The position numbers were made by a program, and so were the translations under genes. The notes under the pieces are model-generated. The model was not told the DNA's origin and searched no databases. It worked only from the letters and a program-made list of their open reading frames with translations. From Cryptobacterium sp. CAG:338 (GTDB lineage: Bacteria; Actinomycetota; Coriobacteriia; Coriobacteriales; Eggerthellaceae), in NCBI GenBank assembly GCA_000435475.1, contig FR896080.1, positions 41,593 to 52,829 on the forward strand: a stretch of 11,237 nt of DNA, read 5' to 3'. Positions 1 through 5,955 of this stretch are shown piece after piece. Numbering within the stretch: position 1 is the first letter of the stretch; the number at the start of each line of letters is the position of its first letter.

Positions 1-92
1 GTGGGTTGAGAAACATTTAATGCTTTAGCTGCAGCCGAAATACTGCCTTCTTGGGTAAGAGCTAAAAAGTATTCCAAAACACGTAGTTCCAT
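1..92 (-). CDS. LysR-type transcriptional regulator, N-terminal fragment (cut by window edge)
   Basis: Only the first 30 codons are in the window, starting at the ATG whose complement is CAT at 90-92. They read MELRVLEYFLALTQEGSISA and continue AAKALNVSQP. This is the standard start of a LysR-family winged helix-turn-helix: the first helix (LEYFLAL), then the 'GSISAAAKALNVSQP' turn-helix. An AAGGA Shine-Dalgarno lies a few bases upstream of the ATG. The rest of the gene, including the effector-binding domain, is outside the window, so the ligand cannot be guessed. It is divergent from the decarboxylase/cupin gene at 381 and probably controls it, since LysR-type regulators commonly regulate a divergent neighbour and an operator-like palindrome lies between the two genes. 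Family assignment is firm; target and inducer are inference. Confidence 0.88.
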   Translation of the reverse strand, partial: MELRVLEYFLALTQEGSISAAAKALNVSQP

Positions 93-216
93 GCGAGCTT
101 CCTTCTTGGATTGTAATCATGTGGGTTTATTTCAATGATCGTCGGCTAGCCAATTGAATTGTTTGATTAACTAATTCTATTGCACCTTTCGTGCTTGATT
201 TCTTTATTGAAAGAGC

Positions 217-239
217 TTGTATGCAAATCCTGCATACAA
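217..239. promoter_or_regulatory. LysR-type operator (T-N11-A inverted repeat)
   Basis: A perfect inverted repeat, TTGTATGCA and TGCATACAA, has 9-bp arms at 217-225 and 231-239 around a 5-bp spacer. Within it T222 and A234 form the T-N11-A core known for LysR-family binding sites. It lies between the divergent lysR fragment and the cupin gene. Its centre (228) is about 65 bp upstream of the start point predicted from the promoter at 258-286, the classical position of a LysR recognition site. A further half-site, TGCATAC, lies at 277-283 over the -10 box and could be part of an activation/repression site. Binding by this particular LysR is inferred. Confidence 0.7.
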
Positions 240-257
240 AGTTTTCACTATAGCTAT

Positions 258-286
258 TTTACATGGATAAATCGCATGCATACGAT
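258..286 (+). promoter_or_regulatory. Predicted sigma70-type promoter for the decarboxylase/cupin gene
   Basis: TTTACA (258-263) matches the -35 consensus at 5 of 6 bases and TACGAT (281-286) matches the -10 consensus at 4 of 6, with a 17-bp spacer. The predicted start point is near 293, giving a leader of roughly 88 bases before the ATG at 381. The weak -10 fits an activator-dependent promoter. The -10 lies inside an imperfect 16-bp palindrome (271-286, 7 of 8 pairs) that contains the TGCATAC half-site. I could not identify a convincing lysR promoter on the other strand of the 93-380 intergenic region. Confidence 0.5.
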
Positions 287-380
287 ATTTATGGAAAGAA
301 AAAACATCAGAATATGCAGGTCAAATAAGAGGCTTTCAAAAATATAGAGCTCTTATCATTGAAAAGTGCAGGAGGATGAT

Positions 381-1166
381 ATGGCAGTAAAACAAACGGC
401 TGGACGAGATCAGCTAGGGGAATTCGCACCTAAATTTGCTGAACTTAATGACGATGTGTTGTTCGGTGAAGTATGGAGTAGGGAAGATGCGCTTTCTTTG
501 CGCGATCGAAGCCTGGTAACCATTGTTTCTTTAATGAGTCAGGGCTTGATTGACTCTTCGTTTGAGTATCACCTGGCAACGGCGAAAAAGAATGGCATTA
601 CCAAGACAGAAATTGCGGAAATCGTAACGCATGCGGCTTTTTATATGGGCTGGCCAAAGGCTTGGGCAGTGTTTCGTATGGCTAAAGAAATTTGGGTAGA
701 TGAGAATGTTGAAGAAAATGATAAGGAAAACGCGATAGCTACCAACGATAAAGGCCGCGCGGAATATGAGCGCACGTTAATGTTCCCGATAGGAAATCCT
801 AATGATGGCTTCGCTCAGTATTTTATTGGTCAGAGCTATTTAGCACCTGTCAGTACCGAGCAAGTGCCAATGTTTAACGTAACGTTTGAACCAGGGTGTC
901 GCAACAATTGGCATATTCATCACGCCGATAAGAGTGGTGGGCAAATGCTTATTTGTGTTGGCGGTCGTGGTTGGTATCAAGAATGGGGTAAGCCAGCGCG
1001 TGAACTTCATCCGGGCGATATTGTAAATATTCCTGCAGGCGTTAAGCATTGGCATGGTGCTGCATCCGATAGCTGGTTTTCTCATTTAGCTATTGAAGTT
1101 GAAGGAGAAAATACTTCCAACGAATGGCTTGAACCGGTGGATGACGATCAGTATAAAGCGCTGTAG
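381..1166 (+). CDS. Carboxymuconolactone decarboxylase-cupin fusion protein
   Basis: A 261-residue two-domain protein. Residues about 10-110 form a carboxymuconolactone decarboxylase (CMD) domain, with H64 in 'FEYHLATAKKNG', then 'EIAEIVTHAAFYMGWPKAW'. It lacks the CxxC of AhpD-type peroxidase relatives, so thiol chemistry of that kind is unlikely. Residues about 165-240 form a cupin barrel. Likely metal ligands are H178, H180 or H181 in 'WHIHH', Q188 where many cupins have Glu, and H223 or H225 in 'PAGVKHWHG'. The ATG at 381 is chosen over a GTG at 366 because AGGAGG at 370-375 sits five bases before it. Fusions of this type are widespread in anaerobes and usually have no assigned substrate. 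The neighbouring LysR regulator and aldo/keto reductase suggest an inducible small-molecule or redox response, which is inference. Confidence 0.88.
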   Translation: MAVKQTAGRDQLGEFAPKFAELNDDVLFGEVWSREDALSLRDRSLVTIVSLMSQGLIDSSFEYHLATAKKNGITKTEIAEIVTHAAFYMGWPKAWAVFRMAKEIWVDENVEENDKENAIATNDKGRAEYERTLMFPIGNPNDGFAQYFIGQSYLAPVSTEQVPMFNVTFEPGCRNNWHIHHADKSGGQMLICVGGRGWYQEWGKPARELHPGDIVNIPAGVKHWHGAASDSWFSHLAIEVEGENTSNEWLEPVDDDQYKAL

Positions 1167-1230
1167 TGCGGCAAGCGTGAAGTTGCTTATATAGGGAAAT
1201 AGCGGTGCTGTTATTTTGCATATTGTGAAA

Positions 1231-1275
1231 AAAGCAGCGGATGGAATTATCTGTCCGCTGCTTTGTTTTGTTATT
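1231..1275. terminator. Bidirectional intrinsic terminator
   Basis: A perfect 11-bp stem (AAAGCAGCGGA at 1231-1241, TCCGCTGCTTT at 1254-1264) encloses a 12-base loop. On the plus strand it runs into TTTGTTTTG, and on the minus strand into a run of six T. It lies between two convergent genes, the cupin fusion ending at 1166 and the aldo/keto reductase ending at 1374, and can serve both. The remainder of the 1167-1373 gap shows nothing else. Confidence 0.85.
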
Positions 1276-1373
1276 CGAAGTTTTTGATTGGAATATGGTT
1301 AATCTAGAGCGACTTGGCTAGCAATCAGTAGTTCTACTTTTTAGCGATTTAGATGCTAGTCCTGTAGAGGTAT

Positions 1374-2399
1374 TTACGCATTAGGATCGGTCGTTCCTGC
1401 TAGGGGTTTCTCGCCAGGTCGGGCGAGCGGTCCTACTAATTCATGTGCGACATAGGGTTCTTCCAGATAAGCAACTTCTTTATTGGTTAGTTTTATCTTG
1501 AGTGCCTGAATGCCATCTTCTACGCGATTAGGCTTTGAGCAGCCAATAATAGGCGCTTCGATGCCACGAGCCCAATGCCAGGCAAGGGCGATTTGCGCCA
1601 TCGGTACTTCATGCTTTTTAGCTAATTCGGCAACGCGCGTAACAATAGGCATATCAGTTTCTCGATCCCGATCATACTTGTTGCGCATCACGGTATCGGT
1701 GGTAGAGCGCTTAGAATCGGAATCCCACGTTGAGCGCGTAAGGTGTCCCGAGGCAAGCGGACTATAAGGAGTTATTGCCATATCGAATTGGCGACAAACG
1801 GGAATCATTTCTCGTTCATTTTCTCGGTAGAGTAAATTGTAATGGCATTGCATGCTGGTAAACTTGGTCCATCCATTTTGTTCAGCGCAAACTTGCATGT
1901 TATGCAGTTGATAAGCATACATTTCGCTTGCACCAAGCGCACGCACTTTACCTGCTTTGACCAACGAGTCAAGCGCTTCAAGAGTTTCTTCGATAGGCGT
2001 GTCGTAATCGAAACGATGGATAATATAAAGATCCAAATAGTCTGTTTCGAGGCGATGTAAGGTACCTTCAATTTCTCGGATGATTGCTTTGCGGCTTAAA
2101 CGTCCCTCATTGAAGTAAACTTTGCTTGCTAGAACAAGCTGTTCACGGGGAATGTGCAAATTCTTAATTGCCTTGCCAATGTATTCTTCACTGGTGCCAA
2201 ACGCGTATCCGTTTGCGGTATCGATAAAATTGATACCTCTATCAAAGGCGTACCCAATTACTTCCTCGGTTTCTTTAGGGCCGATGGTCCATTGATGAAA
2301 TTTGGGAGAAGGTTTGCCAAAGCTCATGCCGCCTAGACACAAAGGAGAAACTTGGATATTTGAATGGCCCAAACGTACAGGATGAAGGATTTCTGCCAT
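1374..2399 (-). CDS. Aldo/keto reductase family oxidoreductase
   Basis: A 341-residue NAD(P)H-dependent (beta/alpha)8-barrel reductase, full length for the family. The catalytic tetrad is visible: D60 and Y65 in 'DTANGYAFGTSEEYIG', K93 in 'LASKVYF', and H128 in 'LDLYIIHRFDYDTPIEETL'. The C-terminal 'IIGCSKPNRVED' segment is the usual cofactor-phosphate/adenine binding loop. The sequence resembles the YajO/Gpr-like and plant-auxin-induced-like subgroup, but the carbonyl substrate cannot be told from sequence. The ATG at 2399 is preceded by AAGGGG at good spacing. The gene is convergent with the decarboxylase/cupin gene. A GTATGCA element at 2545-2551, the half-site of the LysR operator, lies about 150 bp upstream, so co-regulation is possible but unproven. 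Confidence 0.92.
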   Translation of the reverse strand: MAEILHPVRLGHSNIQVSPLCLGGMSFGKPSPKFHQWTIGPKETEEVIGYAFDRGINFIDTANGYAFGTSEEYIGKAIKNLHIPREQLVLASKVYFNEGRLSRKAIIREIEGTLHRLETDYLDLYIIHRFDYDTPIEETLEALDSLVKAGKVRALGASEMYAYQLHNMQVCAEQNGWTKFTSMQCHYNLLYRENEREMIPVCRQFDMAITPYSPLASGHLTRSTWDSDSKRSTTDTVMRNKYDRDRETDMPIVTRVAELAKKHEVPMAQIALAWHWARGIEAPIIGCSKPNRVEDGIQALKIKLTNKEVAYLEEPYVAHELVGPLARPGEKPLAGTTDPNA

Positions 2400-2447
2400 G
2401 GTTAACCCCTTAACTTCTTATGGTGTATCACTATTAGAGCTGATCTG

Positions 2448-2473
2448 AAGTCTTAAAGTTTTGTACAAGACTT
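2448..2473. repeat. Inverted repeat upstream of the aldo/keto reductase gene
   Basis: AAGTCTT (2448-2454) and AAGACTT (2467-2473) are perfect 7-bp arms separated by 12 bases, about 50 bp upstream of the aldo/keto reductase ATG. It could be an operator for that gene. The plus-strand side is followed by a short T-run and then TTGACA (2475-2480), a consensus -35 without a good -10. Elsewhere the 2400-2644 intergenic region contains an 8-bp palindrome TATGCATA at 2546-2553, and I found no confident promoter for either flanking gene. Confidence 0.35.
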
Positions 2474-2644
2474 TTTGACATTCTTTTCGAGATTAATCAT
2501 AGGTTGGATATGAAGCTCGTTAAAATGCTTGTATTGAAAAAGTGGTATGCATATTCTGAATAGCACAATAGTGTTGGGTACTTTTTATATATGGTCAAGT
2601 AACGTTGTGTAGGTATTGACGCTTTATTTCTAAGGAGGGTTCTC

Positions 2645-2935
2645 ATGGGCAGCAGAAAAGGATCTGCCAAGGCTAAACGTATTGCCGAATTTAAGGCTGG
2701 CCTTGGTGGCATGGATGATGTGTTTGCTCGTGAAAATGCTCGTAAATCGAAGAAGGCAGCAGAAAAGGATGCCGCGTTGCGTAGGAAAGCTTGCGAGTCG
2801 AAAAATCGTTACTCTTGCAAAAGTGATGCAGAAGCTGCCATTATTGCCTGCGCCGAACACGGCACCACCGGTCTTCATTGTTACAAGTGCCCCTATTGTA
2901 ATGGGTGGCATCTTACGTCAAAGTCAGTGCATTAA
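2645..2935 (+). CDS. Small basic zinc-ribbon-like protein of unknown function
   Basis: A 96-residue protein. The N-terminal half (residues 1-50) is highly charged and Lys/Arg/Ala-rich, probably helical. The C-terminal half has six cysteines (C50, C58, C69, C79, C82, C85) and ends in 'YKCPYCNGWHLTS'. The CPxC-x3-H signature near the C-terminus, preceded by an 'A-E-A-A-I' helix, is a recurring zinc-ribbon-like module in small uncharacterised actinobacterial and phage proteins; nucleic-acid binding is plausible but not shown. A strong AGGAGG lies just before the ATG, supporting real translation. It stands alone, with gaps of more than 240 bp on both sides and no operon partner. I do not assign a function. 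Confidence 0.8.
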   Translation: MGSRKGSAKAKRIAEFKAGLGGMDDVFARENARKSKKAAEKDAALRRKACESKNRYSCKSDAEAAIIACAEHGTTGLHCYKCPYCNGWHLTSKSVH

Positions 2936-3014
2936 TTCCTTTATTGCTTATTGCTTTGTGCCTTCGCTTTGCCTTTTTTGGGCTTATGCGCTTGGTACCC
3001 TACTTGGATAAACC

Positions 3015-3034
3015 CGTCCAAAATCGTCCAAAAT
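3015..3034. repeat. Tandem 10-bp direct repeat, two exact copies
   Basis: CGTCCAAAAT occurs twice back to back (3015-3024 and 3025-3034). A 10-bp period puts both copies on the same face of the DNA helix, as expected for a direct-repeat operator. It lies about 260 bp upstream of the aroE-like gene. Function is unknown. Confidence 0.6.
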
Positions 3035-3163
3035 CCTTGTTAAATGTGAACATTCTGTGCGAATTATAAGCATTATGATTCCTAATTATTTATTTACGAA
3101 ATAGATAAGCAAGGTCAGGGCTCGGAATTTTCTCCAATCCTTTTATTGGCTGAATCACTTTAT

Positions 3164-3194
3164 TTATTTTGTAAAACAATCTTATACAAAATAA
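3164..3194. promoter_or_regulatory. AT-rich palindrome upstream of the aroE-like gene (possible operator)
   Basis: TTATTTTGTA (3164-3173) and TACAAAATAA (3185-3194) are perfect 10-bp arms around an 11-bp spacer. The centre is about 116 bp before the annotated GTG. The element overlaps promoter-like AT-rich hexamers, so it could be a repressor or activator site. No regulator gene is adjacent to aroE, so a binding protein cannot be named. Confidence 0.4.
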
Positions 3195-3294
3195 GTATTA
3201 TGAGTGATACGAGAGTAGAGAGAGGAACTTACCACTTACGATTTCGGCTTGCTGTCCAAGGAAAACAGTCTTTGAATGCGGGTAAGCGGTATTT

Positions 3295-4245
3295 GTGGTG
3301 GCAAAACTAAAAGGAGCACTGATAGCTATTCCTATTTCTGGACGCACGGGACTGTATTGTGTATTTGGGGATCCTGTACAGCATAGTTTTTCGCCTAGAC
3401 TCCACAACAAAGCCTTCGATAAAGCAAATATTGATGGGGTATATGTAGCTTTTACGGCAAACGAAAAAACAATCGAGGCAGCAATGAATGCCGTACGTGT
3501 GCTAGGTATTCGTGGTTGTAGTGTTACTATGCCAAATAAGCTTGCTTGCATTCCTTATCTTGACGAAATTGATCCTACCGCAGAACTTATTGGTTCGGTG
3601 AATACCTTTGTAGTAAATGAAGGCAAGATCAAGGGTTATAACACCGATGGTTACGGCTTCCTGCATACCTTTGAAGAAATGGGCGTGCAAATTGCTGGCA
3701 GTAAATTAGTTCTCTTAGGCCTAGGTGGAGCAGGTTCATCAGTCGCACTTACCGCTGCTATGGAATACGATTTAGGTGAGATCTCGATCTTTAATCGTGC
3801 TAACGGCAGATCGTGGCCTCACGCTCAAGAATTAGTGGCCTTAATTAACAAAAAGACTTCATGCAAGGCAAAGTTGTGCGATCTGAACGATAAGGAACTA
3901 TTACGTTCTGAAATGGCTGATGCCCAGATGCTTGGAAATACCACGAATGTTGGGATGGGCGAACTTGAAGGACAGTCGGTTGTGCCTGATGCTTCTTTCT
4001 TCCCTAAAGATATGGTGGTTCAAGATGCCATTTACAGTCCCGCAAAGTCAAGGCTTCTTGAATTAGCAGAAGAAGCAGGATGTCGATACATCAATGGTCT
4101 TTCAATGTTGTTCTATCAAGGGGCAAGGCAGTTTAAGCTTTGGACTGGGGTAGATATGCCTTTGACGGTTGACGATCTGGAGATCGACAAGAAGCCAGAA
4201 AATAAGGAAGACGAACAAGCGCTGAATGCTCGTATTGCAAAGTAG
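3295..4245 (+). CDS. aroE: Shikimate/quinate 5-dehydrogenase family protein
   Basis: A 316-residue AroE-type enzyme, which reduces 3-dehydroshikimate to shikimate with NAD(P)H or, in some paralogues, oxidises quinate/shikimate. The substrate domain carries 'HSFSP' (residues 30-34), catalytic K82 in 'SVTMPNK', and D118 in 'NTDGYGF'. The Rossmann nucleotide loop is 'GLGGAGSS' (142-149), and 'GNTTNVGM' (214-221) and 'NGLSMLFYQGARQF' (267-280) complete the family pattern. The 'TMPNK' in place of the common 'TxPHK/FK', plus a charged tail of about 20 residues, hint at a divergent paralogue rather than the housekeeping copy. The start is uncertain: GTG 3295 and GTG 3298 have only a weak Shine-Dalgarno, whereas AAGGAG at 3311-3316 is placed for an ATA codon at 3322 that would give a typical AroE N-terminus. 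No neighbouring aromatic pathway gene is present. Confidence 0.87.
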   Translation: MVAKLKGALIAIPISGRTGLYCVFGDPVQHSFSPRLHNKAFDKANIDGVYVAFTANEKTIEAAMNAVRVLGIRGCSVTMPNKLACIPYLDEIDPTAELIGSVNTFVVNEGKIKGYNTDGYGFLHTFEEMGVQIAGSKLVLLGLGGAGSSVALTAAMEYDLGEISIFNRANGRSWPHAQELVALINKKTSCKAKLCDLNDKELLRSEMADAQMLGNTTNVGMGELEGQSVVPDASFFPKDMVVQDAIYSPAKSRLLELAEEAGCRYINGLSMLFYQGARQFKLWTGVDMPLTVDDLEIDKKPENKEDEQALNARIAK

Positions 4246-4268
4246 AGCGTTAGTAGGCTAAAGAGTGA

Positions 4269-4306
4269 AAACGGCGGGTTCTTTTTCGTTGATGAGCCCG
4301 CCGTTT
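4269..4306. terminator. Intrinsic terminator between aroE and the convergent J-protein gene
   Basis: A GC-rich perfect 10-bp stem (AAACGGCGGG at 4269-4278, CCCGCCGTTT at 4297-4306) lies 23 bases after the aroE stop. The tail on the plus strand is TTTAGTATTTCTT. It also lies just past the stop of the minus-strand J-protein gene, on whose strand the stem is followed by TTTTC, so it may work in both directions. Confidence 0.8.
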
Positions 4307-4314
4307 AGTATTTC

Positions 4315-5271
4315 TTACTCATTCATCTTTCGCTTGATGTCTCTTATTCGCTTAGCGTGACGATAGACATTTTGAATGTCAAAGATAACAGCACACCCGA
4401 AAAGTATAAAAGGTATCAAGCCGATATACGCGGTGCCAGCAGGTGCAAAAATGAGCGCAAGCATAGCGAAGGGAACCAAGAAAATAAGCGACAGATAGCG
4501 TAAACGTTTCCAGACGCCTTGCCCGATAGAAATAATGGTATAGAGGAATAATCCAGTCGCAGGAACGGATAGGGCAAACGCAAGAGCTAAAAGAATAAGT
4601 TTGACTGCGATGAGCTTAACATCGAGCCCTAAATCCTTCTTAGCCTCCTTCAAAAGGTCTTCAAGTGTTTTTTCTTGAGGAAAGAACATGTTGAACAGGC
4701 TGCTAAAAGGATCGTTGCCTGCGCGACTGGTGTAGGAGGAACTAAAAGGATTAACGTAGGGATTAAAGCCCGCAAAAGGATCCTGATTAGTGCCGCCCGT
4801 GGCACCAGTTCTGCCTGTAGAAGTGCTTGAAGTGTAGGTATGCTGTTGTCCTGAGGAATCCCAAGTGGTCCAAACAAACGTTTCTCCAAAGGGCCATCCA
4901 TTAAACGGATTTCCCGAAGGATTGGTGCCCCGTGGATTGCCTGCACTCCCTTGTGATTTTGCTGCGTATCCTGCGGAACGTCCTCCAAAAGGGTTTTGTC
5001 CGTAAGCAGCAGCAAAAGGGTCATAGGAAAAGGGAGCGCCATAGGCAGTTCCCGCAGAAGCATATTCCGGATCCCAGGAGTGGTTAAGCAGAACATCGCG
5101 TGCTTCGTTAATAAGCTTGGTCTTTTCTTCCGCTTTTGCACGTGCGGTAGCATCCTGACCGAATTTATCGGGATGATTTTCTATGATGAGCTTTCGGTGA
5201 GCCTTTTTGATATCTTCATCGCTGGCACCTTCGGAAAGCCCCAGTGTTTTTAGTGCGGTAGATTTTTTCAT
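4315..5271 (-). CDS. Membrane-anchored J-domain (DnaJ-like) protein
   Basis: A 318-residue protein. The N-terminal J domain (about 3-65) has the HPD motif at 33-35 and a final 'KLINEARDVLL' helix, so it should stimulate an Hsp70 (DnaK) ATPase. Residues 67-195 are a low-complexity Gly/Ser/Thr/Phe linker with repeated Asn/Asp-Pro-Phe triplets. There is no DnaJ-type zinc-finger or classic C-terminal substrate domain. Residues about 203-216 are a charged helix, followed by hydrophobic segments at about 219-249, 258-276 and 279-297 and a basic tail. This makes it a type III J-protein fixed in the membrane, probably recruiting Hsp70 there; the client is unknown. The ATG at 5271 has only a weak Shine-Dalgarno. 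Upstream on the same strand is the nitroreductase gene, separated by a terminator. Confidence 0.87.
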   Translation of the reverse strand: MKKSTALKTLGLSEGASDEDIKKAHRKLIIENHPDKFGQDATARAKAEEKTKLINEARDVLLNHSWDPEYASAGTAYGAPFSYDPFAAAYGQNPFGGRSAGYAAKSQGSAGNPRGTNPSGNPFNGWPFGETFVWTTWDSSGQQHTYTSSTSTGRTGATGGTNQDPFAGFNPYVNPFSSSYTSRAGNDPFSSLFNMFFPQEKTLEDLLKEAKKDLGLDVKLIAVKLILLALAFALSVPATGLFLYTIISIGQGVWKRLRYLSLIFLVPFAMLALIFAPAGTAYIGLIPFILFGCAVIFDIQNVYRHAKRIRDIKRKMNE

Positions 5272-5318
5272 GCACGTACCAAATCTGTATCGTGAAAGTT
5301 TTGTTTTGCTTACAGTAG

Positions 5319-5343
5319 CAAAAGAGCCACCGCAGTGGCTCTT
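5319..5343 (-). terminator. Intrinsic terminator downstream of the nitroreductase gene
   Basis: On the minus strand a 9-bp stem (AAGAGCCAC/GTGGCTCTT, 5322-5343, 4-base loop) runs into TTTTGC about 20 bases past the nitroreductase stop. A second perfect hairpin (TTTTGCT/AGCAAAA, 5304-5323) overlaps its edge by two bases. The terminator separates the nitroreductase gene from the J-protein gene in the 93-bp gap, so the latter needs its own promoter, which I could not pinpoint. Confidence 0.8.
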
Positions 5344-5364
5344 GAGATTGTTGTTTAGATAAAG

Positions 5365-5943
5365 TTAAAACCAAATATCCTCAAGTTTGCGCTTAGGAAC
5401 ATAGTGAACCTGCTGTTCGTCTCGGTAATACGTGGTGTCGCCCTGAACGGCATCTACTAAGCGAATATCTTCGATAGGACGTCCCAGCGCTAAAACCAAT
5501 ACGGGTTCTAAATCTTCAGGCATCGAAAGAATCTTTTTAAGTTCGCCACGTTTAAAAGAAAGCATAATGCATCCACCAAATCCTTCTTCGGTAGAGCTCA
5601 ACATTATAGTTTGGGCAGCGATGCCTGCATCGAAGCGCCAGAGTTCTCCTTTGAAAGTTTCGGAGTCAGTTGCCATGATAATGTAACCTGTTGGGCGCTG
5701 TCCCGATTCGGGTCCATCCCAATCGGGAAGAGCTGCTGCCCAGGTAAGGGTTTCGAAAATCTGTGCGCACTGTTCTTTGTCGGTTACGATTCGATAGCGT
5801 AAAGGCTGCTTGTTTCCTGCGCTAGCGCTCACTCGTGCGTTATCAACCCATTGAGTCATAAGCTCGGGGGTAACAGGATAAATTTGACGAAAACGACGAT
5901 AGCTTCGCGTGGTGTTGGCAAGATGTTTGATAAAACTAGGCAT
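5365..5943 (-). CDS. Nitroreductase family FMN-dependent oxidoreductase
   Basis: A 192-residue protein of the small nitroreductase fold, which binds FMN as a homodimer and reduces nitro-compounds, quinones or similar acceptors with NAD(P)H. FMN-contact motifs are visible: 'TTRSYRRF' (11-18), 'SASAGNKQPLRY' (39-50), 'DAGIAAQTIML' (105-115) followed by 'GFGGCIM' (121-127), and 'LALGRP' (151-156). The physiological substrate cannot be read from sequence. The ATG at 5943 has AAAGGAAG about eight bases upstream. It follows the UPF0104 gene on the same strand with a 79-bp gap that contains a 20-bp tandem repeat, so it may have its own regulated promoter, and it ends at the terminator at 5319-5343. 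Confidence 0.9.
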   Translation of the reverse strand: MPSFIKHLANTTRSYRRFRQIYPVTPELMTQWVDNARVSASAGNKQPLRYRIVTDKEQCAQIFETLTWAAALPDWDGPESGQRPTGYIIMATDSETFKGELWRFDAGIAAQTIMLSSTEEGFGGCIMLSFKRGELKKILSMPEDLEPVLVLALGRPIEDIRLVDAVQGDTTYYRDEQQVHYVPKRKLEDIWF

Positions 5944-5955
5944 GCAGCTTCCTTT

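Larger units (their letters stand above)
2936..3294. other. 359-bp AT-rich intergenic region with tandem and inverted repeats
   Basis: No convincing gene is seen here. It holds a short ATTGCTT duplication (about 2943-2957), an exact 10-bp tandem repeat at 3015-3034, AT-rich -10-like boxes (for example TATAAG at 3065-3070 and TATTAT at 3196-3201) without well-spaced -35 boxes, and a perfect 10-bp-arm palindrome at 3164-3194. A 36-codon reading frame (3200-3310) with no Shine-Dalgarno overlaps the start of the next gene. No clear terminator for the zinc-ribbon gene was found. Confidence 0.6.

Noticed and set aside
366..380. Upstream GTG start for the decarboxylase/cupin gene
   Set aside because: The GTG overlaps the approach to the AGGAGG at 370-375, which is placed five bases before the ATG at 381; starting at GTG would bury the ribosome site inside the gene.
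2475..2503. Consensus -35 TTGACA as a promoter for the zinc-ribbon gene
   Set aside because: The hexamer is perfect, but at 15-18 bp spacing there is no acceptable -10 (best is CATAGG), so I do not call it a promoter.
3200..3310. 36-codon frame overlapping the start of aroE as a leader-peptide gene
   Set aside because: It has no Shine-Dalgarno, no recognisable motif and no run of regulatory codons; kept only as context for the aroE start question.
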